From: Halopseudomonas bauzanensis
Lineage (GTDB): Bacteria; Pseudomonadota; Gammaproteobacteria; Pseudomonadales; Pseudomonadaceae
Length of the DNA stretch: 64,000 nt
NCBI RefSeq assembly: GCF_900114735.1
Contig: NZ_FOUA01000007.1
Coordinates: 62,001 to 126,000, forward strand
Direction of reading: 5' to 3'
This document shows positions 38,217 through 48,566 of this stretch, one piece after another. The translations under genes were made by a program, and so were the position numbers. Under the pieces are notes generated by a model. That model saw only the letters and a program-made list of their open reading frames with translations. It made no database searches and had not been told where the DNA came from. The number at the start of each line of letters is the position of its first letter. The first letter of the stretch is position 1.

Positions 38217-38233
38217 TTGTAGTTTTCCTACAA
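38217..38233. promoter_or_regulatory. TTGTAG/CTACAA dyad proximal to icd
   Basis: TTGTAG (38217-38222) and CTACAA (38228-38233) form a perfect 6-bp dyad with a 5-base spacer, 86 bases before the icd start. It shares the TGTAG half-site with the longer dyad at 38322-38347 and with that upstream of aceA. The rest of the 357-base gap 38132-38488 shows no gene. Confidence 0.5.
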
Positions 38234-38321
38234 AAAGTCACGCACTTTCATCATCTTCAATGGTATCTCCCGCAAGAAACGCCTTTCTCGAGGAGCCACT
38301 GATTGATTGGTGACCAGATTT

Positions 38322-38347
38322 TGTAGTGAGACTACATTCTCACTACA
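38322..38347. promoter_or_regulatory. TGTAGTG-N12-CACTACA dyad between icd and nudJ
   Basis: The arms TGTAGTGAG (38322-38330) and CTCACTACA (38339-38347) are perfect 9-bp inverses. Reduced to TGTAGTG and CACTACA the spacer is 12, the same as the site upstream of aceA. An extra ACTACA lies in the spacer. The half-site resembles what I recall for RpiR-family regulators such as RccR in Pseudomonas, which govern the glyoxylate shunt; that link is inferred. Confidence 0.6.
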
Positions 38348-38488
38348 GGGCCTGGACGCTCTTCGCATCCTAGCCCTTTTTCCGTTCAATTCCAGCCCCC
38401 TCCCTCGCTGGAGCCGTTGCGTTTCATCCCGACCATTCACCGGGCGGCCGGTTTACGGTAACCTATCGGCCTGAATCGGGAGTCAAAT

Positions 38489-38923
38489 ATGCGCTTTTTA
38501 CCTCACGTTACCGTCGCCACTATCGTCGAAGATCGCGGCCGGTTTCTCATGGTTGAGGAAGTCAGCAACAATAGAGTTGTATTCAATCAGCCTGCCGGGC
38601 ATTTGGAAGCAGACGAAAGTCTCATACAGGCTGCTCATCGCGAAACTCTGGAAGAAACCGCCTGGACAGTGGAAATCACCGGGCTTACCGGAGTCTACCT
38701 GTTCCGCGGCGAAAATGGTGTTACCTACCAGCGTACCTGCTTCATCGCCCAGCCGGTGGCTCACCAGCCCCACCTGCAACTGGATGACGGTATCGTAGGC
38801 GCCCATTGGCTGACCCTGGAAGAAGTTGCTGCGCTGGGTGAACAGCTGCGTAGTCCCATGGTGCTCGAATGCCTCACCGATTACCTGAACAAACCGCGGT
38901 ATCCACTGGATCTGATTCGTTGA
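38489..38923 (+). CDS. nudJ: NudJ-type Nudix phosphohydrolase
   Basis: 144 residues. The Nudix box starts GHLEADE and continues with RETLEETAW; the last glycine of the consensus is Ala and the final hydrophobic residue Trp, as in many NudJ proteins. NudJ acts on thiamine pyrophosphates and nucleoside tri/diphosphates. One base separates its stop from the mnmA start, so they form an operon with hflD. The start follows GGGAG. Confidence 0.9.
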   Translation: MRFLPHVTVATIVEDRGRFLMVEEVSNNRVVFNQPAGHLEADESLIQAAHRETLEETAWTVEITGLTGVYLFRGENGVTYQRTCFIAQPVAHQPHLQLDDGIVGAHWLTLEEVAALGEQLRSPMVLECLTDYLNKPRYPLDLIR

Positions 38924-38924
38924 C

Positions 38925-40049
38925 ATGACTACGCAAACCAAAACGCCCAGCCAGACCCGGGTTATTGTCGGCATGTCCGGCGGGGTCGACTCCTCCGTCT
39001 CTGCGGCCTTGTTGCTCGAACAGGGCTACCAGGTCGAGGGTCTGTTCATGAAGAACTGGGATGAAGACGACGGCACCGAATACTGTACCGCCCGCGAAGA
39101 CCTGGCTGATGCCCAGGCGGTGTCTGATCGCCTCGGCATCAAGTTGCATACGGCTAACTTCGCCGCCGAGTACTGGGACAATGTGTTCGAGCATTTCCTG
39201 GAAGAATACAAGGCCGGCCGCACGCCCAATCCAGACATCCTCTGCAACCGGGAAATCAAGTTCAAGGCCTTCCTGGACTACGCGCTGATGCTGGGCGCCG
39301 ACCTGATCGCCACCGGCCATTACACCCGCCGTGCCGAGCGCGACGGCCAGACGCTGTTGTTGCGTGGGCTGGATGCGAACAAGGACCAGAGCTACTTTCT
39401 GCATGCGGTTGGCGGCGAGCAGCTTGCCCGTACGCTGTTCCCGGTGGGTGAACTGGAAAAGCCCGAAGTACGGCGCATTGCCGAGAAATACCAGCTGGCC
39501 ACGGCGCGCAAGAAGGACTCCACCGGCATCTGCTTCATCGGCGAGCGTCGCTTCACCGATTTTCTCAAGCAGTATCTGCCAGCCCAGCCTGGCGAGATAG
39601 AGACCACTGATGGGCAGGTCATTGGCCGTCACCATGGCCTCATGTATCACACCATCGGCCAGCGTCAGGGTCTGGGCATCGGTGGTTTGCAGGGCGCCAG
39701 TGATGATCCCTGGTATGTACTGCGCAAGGATCTCGAGCGCAATGTGCTGGTCGTCGGCCAGGGCAATGAGCACCCCTGGCTGTTTTCCAGCGCGCTCGCC
39801 TGCTCCAACATCTACTGGGTCAACCCGCTGGACATCACCGAGCCCATGCGGTTGACCGCCAAGGTGCGGTACCGCCAGCCCGATCAGGCCTGCACCCTCG
39901 AGCGGACTGCCAATGGCTACCTGATCCGCTTCGATGAGCCGCAGCGTGCAGTTACCCCGGGGCAGTCCATAGTGCTGTACCAGGACGATGTCTGCCTGGG
40001 CGGCGGTGTCATCGAGCAGGCGACTCCCGCCTATGAGGACGCGCCATGA
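38925..40049 (+). CDS. mnmA: tRNA-specific 2-thiouridylase MnmA
   Basis: 374 residues. It makes 2-thiouridine at U34 of tRNA-Lys, -Glu and -Gln. The PP-loop is [10 protein letters not shown] (16-25); the catalytic cysteines are Cys107 ([10 protein letters not shown]) and Cys203 (STGICFIG). It starts one base after the nudJ stop and overlaps hflD by 4 bases, giving the common nudJ-mnmA-hflD-purB order. Confidence 0.97.
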   Translation: MTTQTKTPSQTRVIVGMSGGVDSSVSAALLLEQGYQVEGLFMKNWDEDDGTEYCTAREDLADAQAVSDRLGIKLHTANFAAEYWDNVFEHFLEEYKAGRTPNPDILCNREIKFKAFLDYALMLGADLIATGHYTRRAERDGQTLLLRGLDANKDQSYFLHAVGGEQLARTLFPVGELEKPEVRRIAEKYQLATARKKDSTGICFIGERRFTDFLKQYLPAQPGEIETTDGQVIGRHHGLMYHTIGQRQGLGIGGLQGASDDPWYVLRKDLERNVLVVGQGNEHPWLFSSALACSNIYWVNPLDITEPMRLTAKVRYRQPDQACTLERTANGYLIRFDEPQRAVTPGQSIVLYQDDVCLGGGVIEQATPAYEDAP

Positions 40050-40666
40050 CGCCGGCTGAAGAACAGGTACTGGCCTTGGGAGCGATCTTCGAGGCGGCAC
40101 TGCAGGTCGATAAACTGGCCCGCACCGGCCAGCACAGCGAAGGCCCGGTGAGCTGTCTGATCCAGAGCATCTTCGAACGCTCGCCGGACGACACCCTCGG
40201 TATCTATGGCGGCTCCCATCACCAGATTCGCAGCGGACTGCAGGCGCTCAATGCCATGCTGGAGCGGGATACCGCCAGCCTGCAGCGTGATGCCCTGCGC
40301 TACACCATGAACCTGATTACCCTCGAACGGCAGTTGGACAAGCGCGACGACATGCTGGCGGTGCTCGGTCAGCGTCTGGATCAGGCGCAGCAGCAGGTTG
40401 GTCACTTCGGGCTGCTGCATGACAACACCATGGCCTCCCTGGGCAGCGCCTATCAGGATACCTTGAGCACCTTGCGGCTGCGCATTCAGGTGCATGGCGA
40501 CATGCGGCATCTCCAGCAACCCGACATTGCCAACCGCATCCGTGCACTACTGTTATCTGGCATCCGCTCGGCGCGCCTGTGGCGTCAGCTCGGCGGTCAT
40601 CGCTGGCAACTGCTGTTGTCTCGCCGCAAGTTGCTGGAAGCGACCCGCTCCATCCTCAACGGGTAG
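40046..40666 (+). CDS. hflD: HflD, high-frequency lysogenization protein homologue
   Basis: 206-residue peripheral membrane protein, largely alpha-helical, of the HflD/YcfC family ([41 protein letters not shown]). Coupled to mnmA by a 4-base overlap and followed by purB, the order seen in E. coli and Pseudomonas. Its cellular role outside phage lambda control is poorly known. Confidence 0.94.
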   Translation: MTPAEEQVLALGAIFEAALQVDKLARTGQHSEGPVSCLIQSIFERSPDDTLGIYGGSHHQIRSGLQALNAMLERDTASLQRDALRYTMNLITLERQLDKRDDMLAVLGQRLDQAQQQVGHFGLLHDNTMASLGSAYQDTLSTLRLRIQVHGDMRHLQQPDIANRIRALLLSGIRSARLWRQLGGHRWQLLLSRRKLLEATRSILNG

Positions 40667-40727
40667 CGCACGAGGCGCTGCCCACCTGCCCGCAGGTCGA
40701 ACCCAATCACCTCAGGATGGTGTATGA

Positions 40728-42134
<1,407 letters not shown>

Positions 42135-42140
42135 ACTGCC

Positions 42141-42169
42141 GCCGATGCCCGGTCTCGCCGGGCATCGGC
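42141..42169 (+). terminator. Long GC-rich hairpin after purB
   Basis: GCCGATGCCCGG and CCGGGCATCGGC make a perfect 12-bp stem with the loop TCTCG, 6 bases past purB. There is no T-run. It may be a Rho-linked pause, an mRNA 3'-end protector or a weak terminator. Confidence 0.5.
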
Positions 42170-42214
42170 TCAAGCCACTCCCTTCGACCTTCCTGCCGCA
42201 TTCGAGGCTGCCCC

Positions 42215-43390
42215 ATGTCCTTTTCCGTCACCACCCTCCCTGGCGGCATGTCTGCCGATGAGTTTCTCCGGGATTACTGGCAGAAGAAGCCGCTGCTGAT
42301 CCGCCAGGCCTTTGCCGATTTCGAAAATCCGCTGAGCGCGGATGAGCTCGCAGGCCTGTCCCTGGAAGAGGAAGTGGAATCGCGCATTGTGTTGGAACAG
42401 GGCGCCACGCCCTGGGAATTGCGCCATGGTCCTTTCACCGAAGACGACTACCGCAAGCTGCCGGAGCGGGACTGGACGTTGCTGGTCCAGGCTGTTGACC
42501 AGTTCGTGCCCGAGGTGGCCGAGCTGCTGCAGGCGTTCCGTTTTCTGCCAAGCTGGCGGGTCGACGATGTGATGATCAGCTACGCTGCGCCGGGCGGCAG
42601 CGTTGGCCCGCATTACGACAACTACGACGTATTCCTGCTGCAGGGACATGGCCATCGACGCTGGAAGGTCGGACAGGCCTGCAATGCTGACAGCCCGCTA
42701 TTGAATCATCCCGACCTGCGCATTCTGAGCGATTTCCAGCAGCAGGATGAGTGGGTACTTGGCCCCGGTGACATGCTGTATCTACCCCCGGGCCTGGCCC
42801 ATTACGGCATCGCTGAAGACGAATGCATGACCTACTCGATCGGTTTCCGGGCTCCCAGCCACGCCGAAGTACTGACCCATTTCAGCGACTTTCTCGGTCA
42901 GTATCTCGGTGATCATCAGCGCTACAGCGATGCTGGTCTCAGCCTGCCTGCAGACCCGGCACAAATCGATGGGCCGACGGTTGACCGCCTGCAAAAGCTC
43001 CTGCTGGAGCTGATTCAGGACAAGGAAGCCCTGGGCACCTGGTTCGGCCGCTTCATGACCGAGCCACGCTACCCGGAAATGATCACGGCGCAAGAGCTGG
43101 ACGAGCAGGTGCTGAACGATGCGCTGGGCCAGGGTTACGGCCTGGTACGCAGCCCTAACGCCCGCCTCGCCTGGCGCCAGGAGCAGGACGAGTACCTGAT
43201 GCTGTTCGCCAGTGGCGAACATTGCCTGCTACCGACCCGACTGCTGCCGCTGGTGCAGCTGATCTGCAACCGCGATTATCTTGATGCCGAGCAGTTGCAG
43301 GCGTGGCGCCAGGACGATGAGGCCGTCCTGCTTCTGGAGCAATTGCTGAGCAAAGGCGATCTGCTGCTGGAAGAGGACGAGGATGAATAA
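42215..43390 (+). CDS. roxA: RoxA/YcfD-type ribosomal protein uL16 arginine hydroxylase (cupin)
   Basis: 391-residue JmjC-like 2-oxoglutarate oxygenase. The iron triad is His133-x-Asp135 (GPHYDNYDVFL) and His196 (PGLAHYGIA), with spacing close to E. coli YcfD. The N-terminal FLRDYWQKKPLLIRQAF is a family hallmark, and a C-terminal winged-helix-like part follows. It hydroxylates an arginine in ribosomal protein uL16. It overlaps the GNAT gene by 8 bases. The start is behind CGAGG. Confidence 0.93.
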   Translation: MSFSVTTLPGGMSADEFLRDYWQKKPLLIRQAFADFENPLSADELAGLSLEEEVESRIVLEQGATPWELRHGPFTEDDYRKLPERDWTLLVQAVDQFVPEVAELLQAFRFLPSWRVDDVMISYAAPGGSVGPHYDNYDVFLLQGHGHRRWKVGQACNADSPLLNHPDLRILSDFQQQDEWVLGPGDMLYLPPGLAHYGIAEDECMTYSIGFRAPSHAEVLTHFSDFLGQYLGDHQRYSDAGLSLPADPAQIDGPTVDRLQKLLLELIQDKEALGTWFGRFMTEPRYPEMITAQELDEQVLNDALGQGYGLVRSPNARLAWRQEQDEYLMLFASGEHCLLPTRLLPLVQLICNRDYLDAEQLQAWRQDDEAVLLLEQLLSKGDLLLEEDEDE

Positions 43391-43814
43391 TCTGGATATT
43401 CGGCTAGCGGACTGGGATAGCACGCCGGCATTGCGCGATATTCGTCAGATAGTGTTCATCGACGAGCAACAGGTACCACCAGAGCTCGAGTGGGACGCAG
43501 ATGACGCGCATGCCACGCACTTTCTGCTGACTGCTGACGAACAACCGGTGGGTACTGCCCGGCTGCTGGACGATGGCCGCATCGGACGTGTTGCCCTGTT
43601 GCCACAGGCGCGCGGCAAAGGCCTTGGCCGGCAACTGATGCTGGCCGTCATGCAGCACGCCCGCCAGCAAGGCATGACGCAGCTGAGGTTGTCGGCCCAG
43701 ACCCACGCGCTCGATTTCTACGGGCAACTGGGGTTCGTGCCCTGCTCGGAGGTGTATCTCGATGCCGGCATTCCTCACCAGAGCATGACGTGGGAAGCCA
43801 CTGCAGCCCAGTAA
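43383..43814 (+). CDS. GNAT-family N-acetyltransferase
   Basis: 143 residues. The acetyl-CoA loop is ARGKGLGRQLM, preceded by IGRVALLPQ; the layout (IRQIVFIDEQQVP, LDFYGQLGFVP) is the ElaA/YjdJ-like group. The substrate is unknown. Its start lies within the end of roxA (8-base overlap), so the two are translationally coupled and may share an environmental cue, but that is inference. Confidence 0.9.
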   Translation: MNNLDIRLADWDSTPALRDIRQIVFIDEQQVPPELEWDADDAHATHFLLTADEQPVGTARLLDDGRIGRVALLPQARGKGLGRQLMLAVMQHARQQGMTQLRLSAQTHALDFYGQLGFVPCSEVYLDAGIPHQSMTWEATAAQ

Positions 43815-43884
43815 CGGCGCCGGCGGCGATCTCTCGCGCGCCCTCGAATGCTAAACTCAGCTTCGGTAACGAGGAGATCGCGCC

Positions 43885-44706
43885 ATGAATCTGCGAATCA
43901 TGCTGGCCATTTTTACCAGTCTCGCCCTTGCTTTCAGCTCTGTTCAGCTCCTCGCCGCGCCGCGGACCGAGGTCATCCCGTTGGGTTACAACATGGCCCA
44001 GGATGTCATTCCGGCTATTCAGCCGATGCTCCGTGCCGACGAACGTGTCTCCGCCTATGGCAATCAGTTGATCATTCGCGCCGAGCCTGAGCGGCTGCAG
44101 GAGATCCGAGCGCTGCTGAGCGAGCTTGATCGCCAACCGGCCAAGCTGCGTATCACCGTCAGCAACTCGGCCAGTTCACGGGGTAACGAGTCCGGCTACC
44201 GACTGGATGGTCGATTGGAAACTGGCGCTGGGGACATTGTTGTGGGGCAGCCGCGAGGTGCCAATCAGGCGCGGGTCATCCGCCGTGAAACCCGCGGCGC
44301 GGGTGACGGTACCCGGGTGATCACAGCCAACGAAGGCTACCCGGTGCTGATCCAGACCGGCCAACGGATACCGCTGACCAGCACCACGACCAATATCTAT
44401 GGCCAGGTGATCAATCAGACCGAATATCACGACGTCACCTCCGGCTTTTACGCCACCGTGCGCCTGAACGGCGATCTTGCAACCATCACCCTGAGCGCCA
44501 ACAACGATCGGCTGCACCCTGCCGGCAAGGATGTCATCGACGTACAGCGTACCGATACGGTAGTCACCGCACGCCTCGGCGAGTGGGTTACCGTTGGTGG
44601 GGTGGATGATGCTGAAAGCCGCCAGGACCGCGGCCTAGGGCGCCGAACCACCACCCGCAGCGCGCAACAGCAGAGCATCCGATTGATGGTCGAACGCTTG
44701 CAATGA
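43885..44706 (+). CDS. Secretin-N (NolW)-like periplasmic protein of unknown function
   Basis: 273 residues with a signal peptide ending LLAAP and GAGGAG before the ATG. Residues about 30-90 match a secretin N1/NolW module (TEVIPLGYNMAQDVIPAIQPMLRADERVSAYGNQLIIRAEPERLQEIRALLSELD in general form), and the C-terminal part resembles a short secretin core (VLIQTGQRIPLTST, VRLNGDLATITLSANNDR). It lacks the full membrane gate, so it cannot form a normal secretin pore alone. No secretion genes are near. A similar gene between purB and aceA is recalled in P. aeruginosa. Confidence 0.75.
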   Translation: MNLRIMLAIFTSLALAFSSVQLLAAPRTEVIPLGYNMAQDVIPAIQPMLRADERVSAYGNQLIIRAEPERLQEIRALLSELDRQPAKLRITVSNSASSRGNESGYRLDGRLETGAGDIVVGQPRGANQARVIRRETRGAGDGTRVITANEGYPVLIQTGQRIPLTSTTTNIYGQVINQTEYHDVTSGFYATVRLNGDLATITLSANNDRLHPAGKDVIDVQRTDTVVTARLGEWVTVGGVDDAESRQDRGLGRRTTTRSAQQQSIRLMVERLQ

Positions 44707-44720
44707 GTTTTGTTGGAGTT

Positions 44721-44748
44721 TTGTAGTGTTTAGATAAATTCACTACAA
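44721..44748. promoter_or_regulatory. TGTAGTG-N12-CACTACA dyad upstream of aceA
   Basis: TTGTAGTG (44721-44728) and CACTACAA (44741-44748) are perfect 8-bp inverses. The core TGTAGTG-N12-CACTACA matches the icd-side site in both arms and spacer. It is 411 bases before the aceA start, implying a distant promoter with a long leader. An RccR-type repressor is the leading candidate by inference. Confidence 0.6.
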
Positions 44749-45159
44749 GATCGTTGACTTCTGTTTTTCCAGGCCGCATTATTGCCCCGCTCCCGCTAGC
44801 CAGAGCCCCTTTACGGGTCTCCGGATGGTTCCTGAACCTAAGGACCCATCTGTGTCTCGACAGCCCACAAGGCAGTTCGACGAGGTTGCGACTGGAACGA
44901 AGTTGTCCTGAGGGACGGGGAAGCGATTCAAACGTAGCAGCCTGTATGACACCGGAGCGGCGGTATGCTCTTCAAGCTATCAGCTTGAGCAAAACACGCC
45001 ATCCAGCGCATCGACTGTAACGTACCCTCCTCTCTCTTATGTCATTCTTCAATTCCGGTCACTGTTTCGACGCACTGCGGAGTGCCGCAACCCAGGCTCT
45101 GGCTTAAGGGTTCGGGGTCGACTAACGTCAGAACCAACGCACACTTTGAAGGATTGACC
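44749..45159 (+). other. Long aceA leader without a recognised gene
   Basis: This 411-base stretch shows no convincing ORF. It includes a hairpin TCAAGCT-ATC-AGCTTGA (44972-44988), a smaller GCACT/AGTGC stem near 45074, and several GGA triplets of the kind bound by RsmA/CsrA. A structured 5' leader or a small RNA is possible, but no terminator for a separate RNA was found. The ribosome site GAAGGA lies near its end. Confidence 0.35.
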
Positions 45160-46755
45160 ATGTCAGCATATCAGAACGATATCAAAGCAGTTTCCGCGCT
45201 CAAAGAAACCGCCGGTAACGGCTGGAACGCCATCAACCCGGAATCCGTCGCACGCATGCGTGCACAGAACCGTTTCAAAACCGGTCTGGATATCGCCAAG
45301 TACACCGCTGCTATCATGCGCAAGGACATGGCCGAGTATGACGCCGACAGTTCTGCCTACACGCAGTCCCTCGGCTGCTGGCACGGCTTCATCGGCCAAC
45401 AGAAGCTGATTTCCATCAAGAAGCACCTGAAGACCACCAACAAGCGTTACCTGTACCTGTCCGGCTGGATGGTCGCGGCGCTGCGTTCCGAGTTCGGCCC
45501 CCTGCCCGACCAGTCCATGCACGAGAAGACTGCCGTTTCCAGTCTGATCGAAGAGCTGTACACCTTCCTGCGCCAGGCTGACGCCCGCGAACTGGACCTG
45601 CTGTTCACCGCTCTGGACGATGCCCGCGCCGCTGGCAACAATGCCAAGCTCCAGGAAATCCAGGCCCAGATCGACAACTTCGAAACCCACGTGGTGCCGA
45701 TCATTGCCGACATCGACGCCGGTTTCGGTAACGCCGAAGCCACCTACCTGCTGGCCAAGCAGATGATCGAAGCGGGTGCCTGCTGCATCCAGCTCGAGAA
45801 CCAGGTGTCCGACGAGAAGCAGTGTGGTCACCAGGACGGTAAAGTCACTGTTCCACACTCTGACTTCCTGGCCAAGATCAACGCCGTTCGCTATGCCTTC
45901 CTCGAACTGGGTGTCGACGACGGTGTGATCGTTGCCCGTACCGACTCCCTGGGCGCCGGCCTGACCAAGCAGATCGCTGTTACCAACGAGCCGGGCGACC
46001 TGGGCGACCTGTACAACAGCTTCCTCGATGGCGACTACATCGAGAATGCCGATTCCATCGAGAACGGCGACGTGGTCATCAAGGCCAACGGCAAGCTGCT
46101 CAAGCCCAAGCGTCTGGCTTCCGGTCTGTTCCAGTTCCGCAAGGACACCGGTGTCGACCGCGTCGTACTGGACTGCATCACTTCCCTGCAACACGGTGCC
46201 GACCTGCTGTGGATCGAAACCGAGAAGCCGCACGTTGGCCAGATTGCCGACATGGTCAACCGCATCCGCGAAGTGGTACCGAACGCCAAGCTGGTCTACA
46301 ACAACAGCCCGTCCTTCAACTGGACGCTGAACTTCCGTCAGCAGGTATTCGATGCCATGGTTGCCGAAGGCAAGGATGTTTCCGCCTACGACCGTGCCAG
46401 CCTGATGAGCGTCGAGTACGACGAGACCGACCTGGCCCAGCTGGCTGATGAGAAGATCCGCACCTTCCAGGCTGATGCAGCCCGTGAAGCCGGTATCTTC
46501 CACCACCTGATCACCCTGCCGACTTACCACACTGCCGCACTGTCTACCGACAACCTGGCAAAAGGGTACTTCGACAAGGAAGGCATGCTGGCCTACGTGA
46601 AAGGTGTTCAGCGTCAGGAAATCCGCCAGGGTATCGCCTGCGTCAAGCATCAGAACATGGCTGGCTCCGACCTCGGTGACAACCATAAAGAGTACTTCGC
46701 TGGCGAAGCCGCTCTGAAAGCCGGCGGTAAAGACAACACCATGAACCAGTTCTGA
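45160..46755 (+). CDS. aceA: Isocitrate lyase
   Basis: 531 residues, matching the large Pseudomonas type. It cleaves isocitrate to glyoxylate and succinate in the glyoxylate shunt, needed for growth on acetate and so downstream of ethanol oxidation by ExaA. The catalytic Cys222 lies in KQCGH. DIDAGFGN and the long insert around 150-175 are typical. ATG 45160 follows GAAGGA. An upstream dyad shared with icd suggests joint control. A strong terminator follows. Confidence 0.97.
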   Translation: MSAYQNDIKAVSALKETAGNGWNAINPESVARMRAQNRFKTGLDIAKYTAAIMRKDMAEYDADSSAYTQSLGCWHGFIGQQKLISIKKHLKTTNKRYLYLSGWMVAALRSEFGPLPDQSMHEKTAVSSLIEELYTFLRQADARELDLLFTALDDARAAGNNAKLQEIQAQIDNFETHVVPIIADIDAGFGNAEATYLLAKQMIEAGACCIQLENQVSDEKQCGHQDGKVTVPHSDFLAKINAVRYAFLELGVDDGVIVARTDSLGAGLTKQIAVTNEPGDLGDLYNSFLDGDYIENADSIENGDVVIKANGKLLKPKRLASGLFQFRKDTGVDRVVLDCITSLQHGADLLWIETEKPHVGQIADMVNRIREVVPNAKLVYNNSPSFNWTLNFRQQVFDAMVAEGKDVSAYDRASLMSVEYDETDLAQLADEKIRTFQADAAREAGIFHHLITLPTYHTAALSTDNLAKGYFDKEGMLAYVKGVQRQEIRQGIACVKHQNMAGSDLGDNHKEYFAGEAALKAGGKDNTMNQF

Positions 46756-46792
46756 TCGAATTGATTCACGGGCCTCGGCCCGCGTGTTGAAG

Positions 46793-46819
46793 AAAAGGCC
46801 ACCTCCGGGTGGCCTTTTT
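46793..46819 (+). terminator. Intrinsic terminator of aceA
   Basis: AAAAGGCCACC and GGTGGCCTTTT with the loop TCCG, followed by a T-run, 38 bases past the aceA stop. The layout is textbook. Confidence 0.9.
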
Positions 46820-46928
46820 CCTTCCAGTAGGCTCCAAGCCGCCAAGTCGCGTACAATGCGCGCTCCATTGCCGGCCGCGACGGCGTACTCGCTCCTCCGG
46901 CACATCATGCAGCAACAGGTTGGAAAGA

Positions 46929-47375
46929 ATGGCACGTTTACATCTGGAGTTTCCGGAAGATCAGTTTTACTTCACCACTCAACTGACCGTCCGCATCACC
47001 GACATCAACTCAGGCAAGCATCTGGCAAACGATTCCATGGTCTCGATGATATCTGAGGCCCGGGCTCGCTTTCTGTATCAGTTCGGTATAGAAGAAGCTG
47101 GTGTCACAGAGGTCGGCATTATCGTCACCGATCTGGCCACCACCTACCTCAAGGAGGCGTTCGCCCGGGAAACTCTCGTCTTTGAAGTGGGGCTGATGGA
47201 TCTGAACAAGTACGGCGGCGATATCATCTTCCGTATCACCAAGGCCGATAGCGGCGAGCTGGTTGCCCTGGCCAAGTCCGGCTTCGTGTTCTATCACTTC
47301 CTTACCGCAAAGGTTGCGCCGATGCCTGAGGATTTCAGGTTGCGCTTTCCTGGCGTGAACCAGGCCGTCGATTGA
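46929..47375 (+). CDS. Hotdog-fold acyl-CoA thioesterase
   Basis: 148 residues with the 4HBT hotdog pattern: TVRITDINSGKHLANDSMVSMISEARARFL carries the (I/T)D(x)N-G-H region and an active-site-like Glu/Asp, then LVFEVGLMDLNKYGGDIIFRI. The ATG at 46929 has GGAAAG close upstream. It is a single-gene unit between two terminators. The acyl substrate is unknown. Confidence 0.85.
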   Translation: MARLHLEFPEDQFYFTTQLTVRITDINSGKHLANDSMVSMISEARARFLYQFGIEEAGVTEVGIIVTDLATTYLKEAFARETLVFEVGLMDLNKYGGDIIFRITKADSGELVALAKSGFVFYHFLTAKVAPMPEDFRLRFPGVNQAVD

Positions 47376-47402
47376 GAAATACCTAGATTCCGAAACGAAA
47401 AG

Positions 47403-47426
47403 GCCGGTCAATGACCGGCTTTTTTT
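47403..47426. terminator. Bidirectional terminator between thioesterase and oprF
   Basis: GCCGGTC and GACCGGC with the loop AAT, followed on the plus strand by seven T residues and on the minus strand by CCTTTT. It ends the thioesterase transcript and lies 78 bases past oprF. Confidence 0.8.
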
Positions 47427-47503
47427 GGCCTGCCATCCTTGGCAAGCTGACCCCGGGTGGTCGCGAATGCAACGCCCACGGGGTCTATGATGAAGAAGAT
47501 CGA

Positions 47504-48472
47504 TTAACGAACTTCAACCTCAGTTTCCACTTCAGCTTCAACGCGACGGTTCATGGCGCGGCCATCGTCGGTTGAGTTGTCAGCGATCGGGCGAGCTTCG
47601 CCGTGACCGACTGCATTCACGCGGGAAGACTCAACGCCTTCAGCGATCAGCGCTTCACGAACAGAGTTGGCGCGACGCTCGGACAGGTTCTGGTTGTAGG
47701 CATCAGTGCCGACGGAGTCAGTGTGACCTTCAACGGTAGTGGTGACCGAAGGATAGGTCTTCATGAACTCAGCCAGGCTCTGGATGTCCTGACGGAACTC
47801 CGGACGGATGGTGTCGCGGTCGAAGTCGAACTTGACGTCCAGCTCAACGCGAACGGACTGCACCTCTGGCTCGGGCTCAGGAGCGGGTGCCGGGGCAGGA
47901 GCGGGCTCAGCCTGGGCTACAACCGGAGCGGGCGAAGAACCGAAGTTCAGACCTAAGCCAACGCCGGCCTGCCATTCGGTGTTGCGATGGTCCAGACCGT
48001 ACAGGGCGTCAACACCAGCCTTCACGAAGAAGTTTTCGTTCAGGTAGTTTTTCACACCGAAACCGGCCACAGCCATAGTGGTACGGTCATCCGTGTTGGT
48101 ACCGACCTGTTCCAGTTCCTGGTGAGCGAAGCCACCGGAAATGTAAGGACGCAGCGCACCTTCTCCGAAGTGGTAAACGGCTTCAACGTGGGCGAGCTTG
48201 CCGTCGATATCTTCACCGGAGTTCGGACCGTTATCCACTTCCAGACTCTTGTAAGTACCCAGGCCGATGTTCAACAGTACGTCGTCGGTGACAAAGTAGC
48301 CCAGGCTACCACCAACCAGAGTACCGTCGTTCAGATTGTGGCGGCTGTCGGTGAAATAGCGCTTGGCGAAGGCTTCGACTTCAACCGAACCGGCACTCTG
48401 GGCCATGACCGGCAGCGCGGAGCCGGCGATAGCAGCACTTACAACGATACCTACTGTGTTTTTCAATTTCAT
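47504..48472 (-). CDS. oprF: OprF, OmpA-family major outer-membrane porin
   Basis: 322 residues. A 24-residue signal peptide ends at PVMA. An N-terminal eight-strand barrel (25-185) is joined by a Pro-Ala/Pro-Glu hinge (EPAPAPAPAPEPEPE) to a C-terminal OmpA-like peptidoglycan-binding domain (KFDFDRDTIRPEF, VEGHTDSVGTDAYNQNLSERRA). No cysteine is present, whereas I recall P. aeruginosa OprF having linker cysteines. It is downstream of sigX on the same strand, the conserved sigX-oprF order. Confidence 0.96.
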   Translation of the reverse strand: MKLKNTVGIVVSAAIAGSALPVMAQSAGSVEVEAFAKRYFTDSRHNLNDGTLVGGSLGYFVTDDVLLNIGLGTYKSLEVDNGPNSGEDIDGKLAHVEAVYHFGEGALRPYISGGFAHQELEQVGTNTDDRTTMAVAGFGVKNYLNENFFVKAGVDALYGLDHRNTEWQAGVGLGLNFGSSPAPVVAQAEPAPAPAPAPEPEPEVQSVRVELDVKFDFDRDTIRPEFRQDIQSLAEFMKTYPSVTTTVEGHTDSVGTDAYNQNLSERRANSVREALIAEGVESSRVNAVGHGEARPIADNSTDDGRAMNRRVEAEVETEVEVR

Positions 48473-48506
48473 CTTTGAATCCCCGTTAAATCCATTCGGA
48501 CGTTAG

Positions 48507-48555
48507 GTTTTGCGCAAAACTCGCAGGCAGTATAGCAGAAGCTACGGTAATTCAA
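48507..48555 (-). promoter_or_regulatory. oprF promoter with palindrome near the start point
   Basis: On the minus strand a -35-like TTGAAT (48555-48550) and a -10-like TATACT (48534-48529) are separated by 15 bases, slightly short for sigma-70. Eight bases past the -10 box is a perfect 14-bp palindrome GTTTTGCGCAAAAC (48520-48507), over the expected transcription start. SigX-dependent transcription of oprF is known in pseudomonads; I did not recognise the SigX -35 with confidence. Confidence 0.5.
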
Positions 48556-48566
48556 GCGAGCCACAT

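Noticed and set aside
38228..38440. 70-codon open frame on the minus strand upstream of icd
   Set aside because: It covers both regulatory dyads and has no domain or ribosome site.
44749..45159. RsmY/RsmZ-like small RNA in the aceA leader
   Set aside because: GGA triplets are present, but there is no clear promoter-terminator pair or repeated GGA hairpin loops, so I keep it only as a possible leader structure.
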